Assembly (NCBI GenBank): GCA_034509425.1
Contig: JAVTVJ010000667.1
Span: 1,334,819 to 1,398,818 of the forward strand
DNA length: 64,000 nucleotides
Origin: Eopsaltria australis
Taxonomy: Eukaryota > Chordata > Aves > Passeriformes > Petroicidae
Direction of reading: 5' to 3'
A program made the position numbers and the translations under genes. Shown piece by piece: positions 47,201-60,000 of the stretch. The notes beneath the pieces are model-generated. The model had not been told where the DNA came from. It was given only the letters and a program-made list of their open reading frames with translations, and ran no database searches. The stretch's first letter is position 1. The number at the start of each line of letters is the position of its first letter.

Positions 47201-48690
47201 CTCCCAGGCTCTCCAGAGATGCCTTCCACCTCTCACTCACAAGCTGCAGCCCGCAGAGTTGCCTGCTCATGCACTGCCTGTTTCAACTTTTTTTTTTTTT
47301 TGTATAATGCTAACTTGTTATTTTGCTGACATTGTGGTGACCTTTAACACCTCAAAAAAAAAAAAAAAAAGAAAGAAAACGAGAAGGGAGAGTGTCAAAG
47401 TCAAACAGCATGTTTGCAGCTTGCTGTGCCTCAGCTTCCCAGCTGACCCAAAACAAAGCTTTTTCTCTGTGTTCTGTGGAAGCAGCGAGTCGCCTTGCCT
47501 CAACTCGAGATGAAAGCAAAACATCTGAGCAGGACACACTTTATGGAGTAAAAATAAAATTCCATTTTTTGACCGCTTCTATTTTTACCAACACCACCGC
47601 TAACCACGGGCTGCGAGACCCACAGCACCACTAACCCCAGCCACTTTGCAATTAGGACATTCATTTAAAGAGGGTCAATAACATACAAATGGTCTCTATT
47701 GCCCTGGCAGGGTCAGGTCTGAACTGTGCTGGGGGCCAAGCTCCTGCTGGGGACACACGCCCATTTCCCATGCTGGGATGCCAGGAAACCCTCCCTCTTC
47801 CACTGCAAGGTGCTGCCGCCTCCTCCCCAAACATCTTGGCAAGAGTCGAGCTCAGGAAATAGTACGGAAACACTGCAGATTTTACCAGGAGGCATCTCCA
47901 ACCCCACACAACAGCAGGGAATTAGGACAGCAAGCTGAGGGACAAATTTCTTCTCTGCAAAAAAGCTGTGGGGGCAAAAGAACCTCCACATGCCCACCCT
48001 GGAATCCCCTGCAGGGAACCTGCCCTGACAAAGGGACTTTGCACACCTGAGATAGGGGACAAACAAACCCTTCCTGGGGGTTTAATTTCCCTTGGAGGGG
48101 TCTGCAGCAGAGCACCAGAGTTCTCTGGAGGGCTTTTTGGAGTCAAATAGGGTGAAATCATTGCTCCTCCCGCTTGATGCTGATGGGAGCAGGTGGGATG
48201 AGCAGGGGCACCTGGGGGTAACACCAGCACAGGGCACAGGGCTGCTCCCCACACACCCTGGTTCTACATGGATCAGAGGCACTGATTCCCCCCTAATCCT
48301 GTGGATCTCCCAAATACTAAGCTGAATCACCCTGGGGCTCTGGGTTTATCCCTGCAACGCTCAAGCCACCTCGGGGGGCATATGTGTGGCACAGACACCC
48401 AGCCCCTGAGCCAGGGCAGCAACTCTGCCTTTGCAGGGACAGCGAGGGAAGCACGGTGCCCCAGGGGACCCCCCACCTTCACCATCCTTGCTGTGGTCAG
48501 AGCAGGGATGGACACACTGCCTGGCCTGAGGGGTTCCTGGAGATGCTGAGTTGGGGGTTCTCTGCACCTCCTGCAAAGTGACAGACCCTTTTTGTCAGGG
48601 CTGCTGCAAATTCCCCACCACACCCAGCAGCTGGACACAGCCAGGCCCATGCAGGAGGCACCTCGCCCCTCCGGGCACCAAGCCCCAGTA
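44260..48690 (-). other. Likely MYORG 5' intron; no other gene seen
   Basis: No coding exon is recognised on either strand. A poly(T) run at 47289-47301 and a poly(A) run at 47355-47371 lie close together. The stretch would be an intron if either CpG-island donor splices to 44256. Confidence 0.5.
47287..47395. repeat. Poly(T) and poly(A) runs about 50 bp apart
   Basis: T13 near 47289 and A17 near 47355 could pair as a hairpin. It is simple sequence with no sign of a retrotransposed body between the runs. Confidence 0.7.
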
Positions 48691-48695
48691 CTTAC

Positions 48696-48960
48696 CTGGC
48701 CATGGCTTCCTGGGGATCCCTGCCTGCCGCCTGGCTCCACCTCTGATGTCTTTTTAAGCACATAAAAAAGGAGCACCGCTCCATCTCCACGTCCCCGACA
48801 GCTCCATCCTCTCCACCGGGGGGGGCGTTCCGGGGCTCCGAGCTGGCCGCTCCGAGAGCAGCGGGTGTCCGCGGGCAGGAGGAGGGGACCAGCACGTCAC
48901 CGCCGTGTTTTCTCAGGCACCGTGACGGATGTGTGAGCAGCCAACCCTCCGGCCGGGGTG
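48696..48960 (-). other. MYORG: Candidate MYORG first exon B in CpG island
   Basis: A CpG-rich stretch (about 48780-49080) continues on the minus strand to a near-perfect donor (GCCAG|GTAAGTACT), last exonic base 48696. Just before it lies an ATG (ATGGCCAG|). Spliced to the acceptor at 44256 this reads Met-Ala-Arg-Lys-Leu-stop, so the exon is untranslated apart from an upstream ORF. The 5' limit is estimated. The only minus-strand gene downstream that I can see is MYORG. Confidence 0.45.
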
Positions 48961-51336
48961 TGCCAAGGCGAGCGGAGCCCGGCCAGGAGGGGCGGCCGCA
49001 CACGGGCGCACGCTTCCATCAGCCTCGGCTCCCGGAGAGCCGGGCTGGCATCTCACAGCCCTGCAGGTGAGCGGGAAGGGCAGGCGAAGGCGCATCCCCT
49101 CCCTGCACTCACAGGAGCGCCAGAATCAGAAAGCAAAACGAAAAAAACAAACCCCAAATCCAATACCGGCTTTGGGGTGGTTTTCGTTTTATTTCCCAAA
49201 TCTTGTGATTTTAAGCACTCATGATCCACAAGAGTCATGAGGCTGCCTGGTGTGAAAAGGAACAAGCTGCCCCACTGCTGCTGGCTGGTTTGTAAGAAAC
49301 GATTAAACAGCACTGGGAGCTCGGAGGATAAACCCCAAACCCAAGGTGGCCACGTGAATACAGAGCTCACCTGCAAAGTGCAGACAGGCTGCCAGCACCT
49401 CGCTCTGTCTGCAAGAGGAGGCAGGAGATTTGAAGCTGTGGCATTAGCTCTGCCCAGCCCTAAACACTTCCACCTTCATTACAGGAATCGTGACTTTGCA
49501 GCCCAGTTTTGTCCTTTAAAGTTTCCACTGTCAAGTGATGCTCCAAATCCTTTTAGCCACCTCATCCAGTGTTTGACCATGAATACAAAGCAGCCACTGG
49601 GAACCAATTCTGGCAGCAGACAACTTAATATTTAACACCCCTGACAATTCCCCCTTTACAATATCATCTTTCTTTTTTCTTCACTGCGTGCTAATTACCA
49701 AAATGAAGTTGAATAAGCTGAGTTTTCACTTTAACCCTGCACACAGCTTGTAGTGCTTTCATCTCATGACTAAATCATGACCAGAGGCTTTTGCTTTTCC
49801 CTGCCTGAAGGCACATCAGGGAGCCTGAATTTATCTCAGCCACAAAGATTTGTGGAGACTTTAAAACAGAAGGAGTCCTCCTGGTCCACTTGTATCAAAG
49901 TACATCGGGCATGATACAAAGGGCTCTCCCTTTAAGGACATGTCTCTGTCCACCTTGGAGAAGTCCTACAGGCTCTGGGGGAGGTGGAGGGAGGGAGCCT
50001 GGCCCTGAAATTGTGGTCCATGGGGTAACCCTGAGCCCAGCAATCAGCTCCTGGGCACCTGCAGGGCCATCAGTTCTCATGCCCAACAGTGGCAAAAGCA
50101 GAACACCAAATACGGGTGCTATTAGCTTATTTCATTTGCCATTTTTGCCACATAAGATACACAGCCACAAAGATTTTGGTATCTTTGCCACTGTCTGTTG
50201 GCTCCCCAGCCCAGCTCCAGCTGGAACTAGATGTGTGTGGTCTACCACCCCATCACTCCACCAGGCTCTCCCCAAAGCAGGTGTCAATCTCACTTGCTGC
50301 TCATCTCTGTCCTCCAAGACAAACCACCCCAAAAGTGGGACCCAGTGCCCCGTTTTGGCCACACAGATTCCTTCTTCAAAGAGCTGACTCAGCGCTTTGG
50401 GAGCGCTCAGCATTTCGGATGCTGATGCCGCCTGAAACCTGAGCCCACCCCAACATCCAAGCACTACAACACGATATGGGGGAGAAATGGAAACCCAAGC
50501 ACGTCCCTCTGGCACAGCCCTGCCGATTTTCCAGCCACAGAGTCACCATGCAGCTCCAGGGACTGACAGCTCCAGAGAGCTGTGGATGGCTCATGATGCT
50601 GGGCTGTTGACGCAAGTCCTGGAATTCGCGTCTGTGTTCAAAAGTCAGTGAGGCTGGACAACCTTGGCCCAAACGCAGTCACCAACCCCTTTAAGTGCTC
50701 CCTTGTAGCTCCTAAATGTGCAGACCCAGCCCTGCAGACACCGGCTCAGAAACGTCATTCTCCACTGGGCTGTGGGTGCCTGCTGTGCCAGGCATTTGCC
50801 CTTTGGACATCATGAGTATCCCAAGGTGGCAAAGGGGAAAAAAGGGAGGAAGCATCTGTGCTTTCTAACACAGCTTTGGCCGAACCTTGCCATGGCCAGT
50901 GATGGCGGAGCTGTCCCAAAACCCACTCCAAACCCAACCCAGCACAGAGCACAATGAGCTGCGCATACCCATCTGCGAAGTTTTCACTACCAAGCACCTT
51001 ATCAAGCGGCAAAAGTTGAAGCTACACTTTGCAAGCCGTGCTGGGGAAGAGTCTCCCGGCTCCGTTCATCTTCTCCGGGTGGCCAGACTCCCACCCAGCA
51101 GAGAACTCGTGCGGTCCCGCACGGCGGGGTGCGGACCGCTCGCACCCCAAGGTCCGGGCAAAGCTCAGCACCTTCACCCCGCATCCCGCGGGCCCTCCCG
51201 AGCCATCCTCGATGCCGCAGCCTGGGGGCTCCGGGACAGGGACCCCCTCGCCCGCCTCCGCCCGCACCCCCCGAGCCGGGGTTGCGCCCCCCGCCCCCGC
51301 CCGGAGCGCAGCCCCGGGCGCCGCTCACTCACTCAC

Positions 51337-51475
51337 CGGCTCGGCCGGGCCATGGCCGGGTCTGCCGGGCCCGGGGGCTCCGGGCGCGGGGCTGAGCGCG
51401 GTTCCGGGGTTGGGCGCTGCCCGCCCCGCCCCGGCTCCCGCCCCGGACCGGCCCCTGGGCCGGCGCTCCCGATGG
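51337..51475 (-). other. MYORG: Candidate MYORG first exon A in CpG island
   Basis: The second CpG island (about 51030-51560) contains a minus-strand donor GAGCCG|GTGAGTGAGTGAG, last exonic base 51337, after a very GC-rich leader. An ATG at 51353 gives 17 nt before the donor. Joined to 44256 it encodes a seven-codon-scale upstream ORF (MARPSRKL) ending at the same TAG as exon B. A ZNF143/THAP11-like site lies at the expected start region. It could instead belong to an unseen short gene between 44 and 51 kb. Confidence 0.45.
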
Positions 51476-51487
51476 GAGCTGTAGTTC
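51471..51487 (-). promoter_or_regulatory. ZNF143/THAP11-type site
   Basis: The minus strand reads GAACTACAGCTCCCATC, close to the ACTACANNTCCCA core of the ZNF143/THAP11 promoter motif. It sits about 130 bp upstream of the minus-strand donor at 51337, where a start site would be expected. The 3' half of the long motif is not conserved. Confidence 0.5.
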
Positions 51488-51544
51488 GGCCCGGGGTGGG
51501 CAGCTCCGGAGGGCGCCGGGGGCTGGACCTGCTGGGGGTGTCCG

Positions 51545-51730
51545 GGGGTGCGTGGGGATGGGGGTACCCCCGGGGCTGGGAGGGTCGGGATTTGGTGCTG
51601 GCGGGGCTGTGCCGGGATGCTTTTGGGTAGGGATGGGGTTTTTATAAGATGCTTTGGGACTGGGATGGGCTTTTCATGGAATGGTTTTAGTCCGAGATGG
51701 GGTTTGATGGGGTTTTCCCTGCTCCTAGGA
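51545..51730 (+). repeat. G-rich imperfect repeat (GGGATGGGGTTTT-like)
   Basis: Degenerate copies of GATGGGGTTTT / GGGATGGGCTTTT recur at least five times, giving many G3-G4 runs on the plus strand and a potential for G-quadruplexes next to the CpG island. Confidence 0.6.
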
Positions 51731-51739
51731 GGATTGGGG

Positions 51740-54700
51740 TACTGCTTGGTGTGGCCACAGCACGGCAGGCTGCTGCCAGATGGCTCCGTGCTGGAGCATC
51801 CCCCCACTGTGAGGACCATGATGCCGTGGATTTATGATCAGCAGCACACATGGAGGGGCTCGGGTGGTGTTGCCCCGTGGCACTGTGCTCGCAGATCGCA
51901 GTCAGACAAGGGCATTTCATGCCTCCATTAATTATGTGCTGCTTTCAAAGTACCCCTCCTTATTTAGCTCGTGTCAGTGCTCAGCATCCCAGATGGATGG
52001 CAGCTCTTCCTGGACAACTTGCCAAAAGCAAGCACGTCCTCAGCAGCCCAGCATGAAGCTGACAAACACGGGTGTCAATGACTGCTTCTATTTTTGGCTG
52101 TGTTACTATGCTCCGAGAGCTTTCCCTTGCATGCTTTCTTGGTCTCCAGCTTGTTCGTGCTGGGAGGGCACCAGCCTGCAAGAGCTGTTAAAATGCCCAC
52201 CAAACCAGCAGCCGATGAAGTTACTCCCCCCTTCTCCAGGAACTTCCCCAGACTGTGGGAAAGGGTCTGAAGGGAGCAACTGCCCAAGCCAGTTTTAATG
52301 AAAGACCAGCTTTGCCACGGGGCAAAGTAAGCCTCTGAGATAAATTAATGTGCCCACACATTGCCATCTCCGTGTGCCATTTCCAGTGGGTCTCCCTGCC
52401 TGCAAACACCACTCTCTCTTGTGTGGGTATTTCCCTAAAATTCTCATTACCAGACCCATGCCGATCTAGGATAATGTTCCTGTTTCTCAGTGGAGAAGAC
52501 CTTGAGAAACTTCTGAGGCTCAGGCATAGGGACATACATGGGGAATCCAGTGCTCCCTGTTTATTCTTGTTTTCACTTGGTTTTAGTTTCTGATCTCAGG
52601 AATTTAAAGCCAGTCACATGTTTTCTGAGAAGTCTCACATCTGATTTTGGCCCACAGTGATTTGATGCAGTAGCACAATTATGACTGTGCTGGTTGAACA
52701 GCATTTTTCCTGCCCTCTGCCCAGGACTGAAAAAAGCTGCTTCAGCAAGAGGGACATCCTAAAGGTAAACATGGGGATTAAAAGATGCTGCCAGACCTGC
52801 AGTGGGTGAAGGACTGGGCTGCATAACAAGCAGTGTGGCCAGGGAACATATTCTTGGTAAGCAGAGCACACAATGACAACAGAAAACACAAGAGCAGCAA
52901 AAAAACCACTGATGTGCCCCCAAAATCCGGGAGATGCTAAGTCACATGCAGTCAGGCTCAGGGATGCCAGCAGGATTTCAGGTGTTGTACAGTCCCAGGC
53001 ACGGCTGGATGAGACCATGCATGCAAACACTTGTCCTGGGAGCGAATCTGGTTTTGTTAAGGATCTGTCATAGAGTGACAACACACATGTCCCTGCCCAT
53101 GCAGCCTTGGTCCCTGGGGGCTGTGGGGCACCAGGAGAGTATTCTCCAGGCAGCACTGACTACCAGGGGATATTTATGAGCCACTGGAAGTCAGAACCCC
53201 CAGGATGTGCAGACTTCCCTGGGACAGGGACAGTCTCAGTCCAGGCAAGGAGATGGATGGCCATGGCAAAGCCGCAAGCACATATACTCAGGGAGCATCC
53301 CTTTGGCACTGGGAGGAGGACACAACATGCAAAGAGGGGATGAACAGACAACTGCCAGCACCCTCAGCCCCCCGACCCCTTGGAGATGTGCTGGTCTGTG
53401 ACACAGAAGGACAGCTGGTACCGTGGCAGAACTTCTGGAGCTAAGGCTGATAGGCACTGGGTTGATGGTTGATGGTGTTCCTGTAGTGTTCCTGCATTGC
53501 CACATCAATCAGCTGCCTGGGCTGACCTTGGCTCCATGGATTTTGTAACTGGGATATTGTTAATCCCTACAGACAGCAGGGAGTGGGAAGAGACACCCAT
53601 GCCATGTGGCAGCATCCGCCTCCACGGCCGCTGGGACACACGGTGAAGCTGATTACTAGGCAGGATCTAATGCTGGAAATGCAGCTGGAGATCTGAGCAT
53701 CAAGCCTCCCTTGGGGGTTGTAGCAGCACTGTGATCCTGTCCCCAAGCTCCCCACTCACCCAAAACCAGGGGACAGAGGATGGCATCACTGGCTCCTCTG
53801 CCCCTGCATCCGGGATGTCCACAGACATTTGAGCACTTTGCGTAGTGGGAGATGGGCTGAGTGCACTGGGACTGCCAGGAATGGGCAAGCAGAGGTTGGG
53901 AAGGGAGTTACAGGACTGTACCAATGTCCTACAGCTGGCAAGGCCTGAGAGGGCTGGGTTTCATGGGGCACAGAGGTGCCCTGGTTGGTAGCATGCACTA
54001 TTTCTGTCCTGCAAAGTGGTGATGTCCCTTTCCATGTCCTCTGCTCGCTCCCTTATTATAATGCACTTGGTAATGAGGATGCAGGAGATGAGCTGGTTTG
54101 CAACAAGCTTTGCCTCACTGCCAGTGAGCTTCTTAGCCAGTGAGGGGAAAGCTGCGTCCCACAGACACCCTTTGAGTGGGGCCTCAGCTCAGGGATCCCT
54201 CCTCCTTGCAGGACCAGGACTGGGAAGGATTTTTCAGTGCTCAGAACTCTCCCCAGCCCTTCCCAGGGTTCCCTGGCATGGAAGACCCACCAGCTGGAGC
54301 TCATCTGAGCCTGGGGACTGTGTTGCAGCAGCTCTCAGAGCAACCCCATCATCACCATGTCACACAGCAGCCTGGCATGAGCCATGTCACAGCCTCAGTT
54401 TCCCTTCTTCAGCAGATCCTGTGCCTGGTGCACTCTGAAACCTATCCATGGACAGGGCTGACATGTGAGAGCTTCTGCTGGTGACCACCAGCTCTGAGAG
54501 CCCAAAGCCACTGCAGGATGCAGCTCCAGGGGACAAGTCAGCAAGCACATGCCATGGGGAGTAAAACACTTTCCTCATCAGGGAGCATGACTCTGCCTTA
54601 ATACAGAGATACAGTGAGGCACCCTCTGAGTCCTTGTGCCACCCTCCTGCATCTGCAAGTGGGTAGGTGTAGAACTCCCAAATTTCCTCTTCCTGCAGCA

Positions 54701-56480
54701 TTTACCTGTGTTACAAACTTGTTCTCTTTTCAGAGCTGCTGTGGACCCCACTCGTGTGTGGTTTATCTGACAGAGCACAGTGAGCAGCAGGAGTTAGTGC
54801 AAGTGCTGCTGAGGGTCCTGTGTTTTTTAGAGAAGAGGAACATTCACCCTGCTGGGGTGGGCGTGGGTTGGCACTTGCAGCCCAAGGTGATGCTTCTGTG
54901 ATCAGTGATGCCATAGAATGGGAGCAATGGGATTTGGTGGCTTTCTGTCAGTCCCATAGCCATGCTCCCTGTCTGCAATTCCTGCCTACATCCCTCTTGG
55001 GCTGTACCCTCCTGGTTTTGTCTTGGCTCCCAGTTCCCTCTCCTGCTAGCAGCTACCTTAACAATGGTAGGAAATTGTTCCAGCTGGTCCTAGTGAAGAT
55101 AACTTTATTTTGGGAGGTGCAGGAGCAGTGATTGTGGCTTTTCCCACCCCTTTCTCTAGTATTTCCTTGGAAATCCTACAGCAATCCAGCTGCAGAGACC
55201 CCCCACACCAGTGCAGCCAATGCCTGTGGCACAGCACCAGCACAGCTACCCCAGCCTGATAAGATAGCCGGGGAAATTATTGCCTGCTCTCTCTCCTGTT
55301 ATTAATTAAAAGCTGGATTTGGGTGATCCTGTGTGCCTTGTTTGCTATTCCATCCCAAGTAATGGGCTCTGCAATCAGAGTCAGCAATCCTCATCCATCC
55401 CAGTGCAGGTGCAGCTGGGTCATGCCGGAGTGTTGAGTGGCATGAACTGGGTTTGCTTTTTTCAGAGCTGGGGAGCTGAGCAGAGATGCCCCCACAAGGA
55501 AGGGGACAAGCCAAGCCCTGCTCTGGTGTGGCCAGAAACACAGTGCCAACCCAGAGCCCTGCTGTGCTCCTGGTTCCAGCCCCTCTGCTGCTTCATTTTG
55601 GCTGATCTGTGGGTGCAGACCTACACCCATCTTGGCAGGGGGTATGCCACCCTGTGCCCCTGAAGGGCTGCAGAGCCCTTCAGGGTTTGCTGCTGGACAA
55701 CCTGGGTGGCTCTCAGCAAAAGTGAATTATGTGCCCTTAGAGAAGAAAACAAACTGCCCTTGATCTTCACACCCCACTGGTCTCTGTTGAGGTTTAGGCT
55801 CTCCATCAGGCCCATCCCCTCCAGGGAGTCAGTGGGAGGCTGGGAGGGGAAGGTGGACACTGCAGTGCCTACCCCTGCCCAAGCTCCCTGGCCTTGGAGC
55901 ACCCCAGGGCACAGGTCTGGGGAGCACCACTCTGCAGAGGTGGAATCCAAGCCTCTCCGTTGTGGGGGTACTAATCCTGCACCAGATTTATGTAACCAGC
56001 ATGACACACTGGCCTCCACGGCTGTCCTCTATCCCTGGTGGTCCACAGGTTTTCCAGCTGCTGGTACTGGGCGTTAAAATCAGGGCTTGGTTCCCGTGCC
56101 AACAGCTTTGAGGGGCAGAACAGTTGCAAGGCTGGAGAAAAGGTTATTTCACCCAACGGTGTTGTACAGATGTAGCAATGCTTTCTGCTTCTTGCAGACC
56201 AGATGCAGGGGCTGGGTCCAGCCTTGTGTGTGTGCCTTTCTGCTGCCTTGGGTACTCATGTTCCCCAAATGTTGGCAGCCAGTCCTGGAATGTTTACCTC
56301 TGCCATTCACACAGGACACAGCAGCCACTGTTTCTGGGACCAAGCAGGCCATGGTGTGAAGGCTGCACCCCTGGTTTCAGTACCTGTGACTGCTGGGGGC
56401 TCAGAGGAGCTGGTGCAGTCCACACCTCCTCATCCTGGTTTGCTCCAGTGAAAAAAAAGGCTGCCAGGCTGGTTTTCATA
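51740..56480. other. No gene recognised
   Basis: No supported exon. The open frames have no conserved-looking composition with matching splice sites. Human gene order would place SPMIP6 and FAM219A next, but I found neither protein's known sequence. Confidence 0.5.
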
Positions 56481-56489
56481 TGTATGCTT

Positions 56490-57080
56490 TTTAATATCAT
56501 TAATTCCGTTACACTACACACAACCAGTAACAATGATAAATACTGCAATGGAAATGTTAAAAAAAAATATTATACATGTTTTTCATGTTTTTGAAAAAAA
56601 CCCCCACATTTTAAAATAAATTAATGCATAAAACTGATGGTAGAAAAGAGAAAACCCAAAACAAACCATAACATAACTGATCTGTTTAAGGCAATACTCT
56701 ACACAGACGGGAACAAAAGTACAACAGTGTGCTACATGATCTGAATGGGAAAAAAGAAACAAAAGAAAACCCATACAAGATGCAGATTGATGCTTTGGGA
56801 GTGAAAAAACTCCCAAAACCAGATAAAAAAAACAATGGCCAAGTTAAGTGCAGCATTAATACACTCTGCATGTCAAATGATTAGCAGGTTCCTAACAAGG
56901 ACTAAGGTCAAGCTACAACAAATTTATCTTCCTAATAAAAAGGTTATTCAGGTCAAACCCTACATTTAACTCTATTTGCGTTTGGCTGTTTCAGCTATAT
57001 TTCACTATATGCAAGGACAGCCAGAAATTCGTCTCCTGCTCTTGAGATTAACGCAAAGGTCGGGAGGTCTCCCGTCCTGA
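56490..57080 (-). other. 3'UTR-like AT-rich block ending in a poly(A) signal
   Basis: On the minus strand the block is T-rich with long open runs and ends at ATTAAA (56490-56495) followed by AAGCATACATATG. Its composition is sharply different from its GC-richer neighbours and looks like a conserved terminal 3'UTR. The coding exon it would belong to is not visible. By synteny FAM219A is a candidate, but this is unproven. Confidence 0.3.
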
Positions 57081-57089
57081 AATGTATTT

Positions 57090-60000
57090 CAATTAACTAA
57101 ATCCAAAAAGGATCTTGCTTTTGGTGACCCTGAAATGCCTCCCACCACCCCTTCCCCTGGGGCACCAGGCACCACATGGGGAACGGAGATCTGGAAGGCA
57201 TTTGCTTAGGTTGATTTTTTTCCATGCTGAGGACACAAAATGGAAGTGCAGATTTGATCTGGACTTGGAGGAGTGCTGTTTCTCTGTCTGCCAGAAGTGT
57301 CCATCTGGAGCCTGATGAAAGTACTTTGCCAGCATGGAAGAAACCCATCCTGTACGCAGGCTCTGGATACAGCCATGACATTTGCTATTAAGGTTGGTGC
57401 AAAGCTCCACACCTGCCTGGACAGCCAATGAACCCCAATTATTAATGCAGCCCAGAACTTGGCCACTGGAAGATGGACAATAATTGTAATGCCAAAAAAT
57501 CCCCCTCTCCCTCCAAAAAGAAAAGAAAAGGGACAGTAGCCACTTTCTGCCAACTTCCTTGGGTGGATCCCCATCAGCTGCCACCCATTCAAGATCGGCA
57601 GTGCCAGATCTCACCAGCATCGACCCAGTACATTCCCAGTAAGGTGCATGTCTGCAAGGTGCTGCTGGGGGCAAAGAAACTTCTAGGGACATGGTCAGAG
57701 CCTCCTGTACTGCCCTGCTAGAGTGCATGGGAAGGAAGCCATGAAACACAAGGAAAGAAACCCAATAGGAATTACTAGACTTGTGAAGGCCAACAGCTGT
57801 CCAGGTTGGAAAGGGAGATGCAGAACTGGGCTGAGAATCACTTTGGTGCAACTGCCTCTGATGCTCATCACTGGTGCATGGGGCAGGGGGAAGAAAGGCG
57901 ACGGCTGCTTTGACACAAGGGGAGTGGAAGGAGGACGTGTGTGCAATATAACAAGGCTTGCAATTCTAGGACTAACCACTGGACACGGATACCGAAGATT
58001 ACCTGTGACAACTAGCTATCCTACTGCTGCTGCTCCTTCCCCCACTTCCTGGTCTGACTCTTCTTCAGTTTGGGAAGCCATGGCTATTTGGCATGATGGC
58101 CAGCACCAACCCTCCCACCCCAGTCCTCGCCCAGCTCATGGGGTGACTCTGCTACAGATTGGACAATGAGGTCTGGAAATCACGCCAGGCACAGACCGGC
58201 TCTGCATGCCAGCCAGCACCTGCTTTCAGACCCTTCACAAACCTATTTAATGGCAGCTCATCTCCCTTATTAAACTGAAGGTTCAATAACCTCTGTGGAA
58301 GGAGTACAAAGGGTTTAAAAAGTGCAAAAAGGGGAGGGGAAAACCCCAACTTTCTAAACTGTCTCCCCTGCAAAGACTTCATCCTCCACCAGAGTCTTTC
58401 TCCTGGCAGAACTACAGCCCTACCAGTGTCTCACAGCACCCTGCCCCAGTGCAGCACGAGCAGAGCCAACAGGCTCCCCACCAGGGTCTCTGCTGCAGGA
58501 CTCCAGCCCGCACCAGGAGCATGTGGGCTGGCAGGTCTGGGACCTGGTCTGCAGACCTGGACCCACAGCACTGAGGCCAAGAGGGTGAAGGCATCCGGCT
58601 TGGGCTGAATCTCATCAGGTTTTGCATGGACCTGGTGAATCCTCAGCCACACAGCCTTCATGTGGGTGAAGAGAAATCCCAGCCTCCTGTCTGATTCTCA
58701 CCCCCTCACGTTCACTGACCTACAGCTGGCCTGACTTTTGCTTGGGGTTTGTCTTAGGACAGAGGCAGCCACAAGTTGAATACAGCTGCTACCGCAGCTT
58801 CTCCATGCAAAGAAACTGAACAAACAAATCTGTGAACTGGGGATGGATATGAAAGTCTGTCATGAAGAGTGCTTGCCCAAGTTTTTCAGCTCTTTCTATG
58901 TGTTTGTATTACATCTCTCAACAAACTGTCTCCCAAATCATGGAGGCTTGAGGAAGGTGGGTACCAAATGCAGTTTGGTTATTTAGGTTGCAAAAGCAAA
59001 AAGGCAGCCTGGGTGAAGAGCAGTGCTTCCCAGAGAGCTCACCTGGGACAGCTGCATGGGCAGCTATGGGAGAAATGCTGCTCTGGGAGGGTAAATATCT
59101 CAGCAGCTATGGGACTTTGCATGGCCTTCCAGTGGCCTTTTCTTTTTCTGCTGCCTACTGCACTGCTTTCCAGTGACAGTCTGAGATAGTCACATTTTAA
59201 TGAGGTTGAATTTGTACCTTCCACTCGCTGATCCAATCCCACCACCTGTATCACCATTTGTTATTATGGAAATGCCTCCACAGGCCAAGCACCATCAGTG
59301 AGGTGGGCACCCTCCAGGAGCAAATCCATCTTTTGCTGGAGCAGCTTTTTAGAGAAAGTAAAAGGCTCAAAGTCACCACCAGTGGCAAATGGGTCTTTAA
59401 AGCAATGGGAAAAGCTGCTCTCCACAGGCACCAGGGAAAGCTGCAGTGTGTCCTGCCATTGTCTGTGCTGCTCTGAGACACAGTTTGCTGCAAGCTTGCG
59501 TGGGCCATGGGGCTGAGCTCCGTGTGATCTCAGTCAGTCCCAGCCTTTGCCTCCCCAGCAAGCTGTCAAACCAGGGCTCAGCCAGGCAGCATTCAGCTGC
59601 TGTCATCCTGGGACTGCCAGCAATGTCAAGTGGGGCAAAGGAAGGGATGTAGCTGTAATTTTCGGGAAGCAATGCAGCATAATAGCCCAGCTGTATAATA
59701 CAGGAAGTTAAAATATGGACCACAACCCCTGTAAGAAACCTCCATTGACCTCCTGTAGATAATCCCAGGTCACAAAATCTCCCTTTATGCTAAATTCCTG
59801 ACCCTTCTGCTTCAGGTCTTGTGTGGTTCTGTAACGAAAGTGGGTTTGTCTGATGACATGTGGTTTGGAGCAATCCCTCTCACAGCTAAGTCTTGAAAGG
59901 AAGTGACAAGTATGCCTAGAGGTGAAAAGCAGCTTAAAATAAAGACCTTTCCATGCCTTCCCAGCTAGCCCTGTGGCACTGCTCCTCTATGCAGATGTTG

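Noticed and set aside
50887..51630. 247-codon plus-strand frame through the second CpG island
   Set aside because: CpG-island sequence is stop-poor by composition; the Pro/Gly/Arg-rich translation has no protein-like order.
59258..59476. Plus-strand frame with STISEVGTLQEQIHLLLEQLF
   Set aside because: Coiled-coil-like wording, but no usable donor at its end and no family match. Probably chance.
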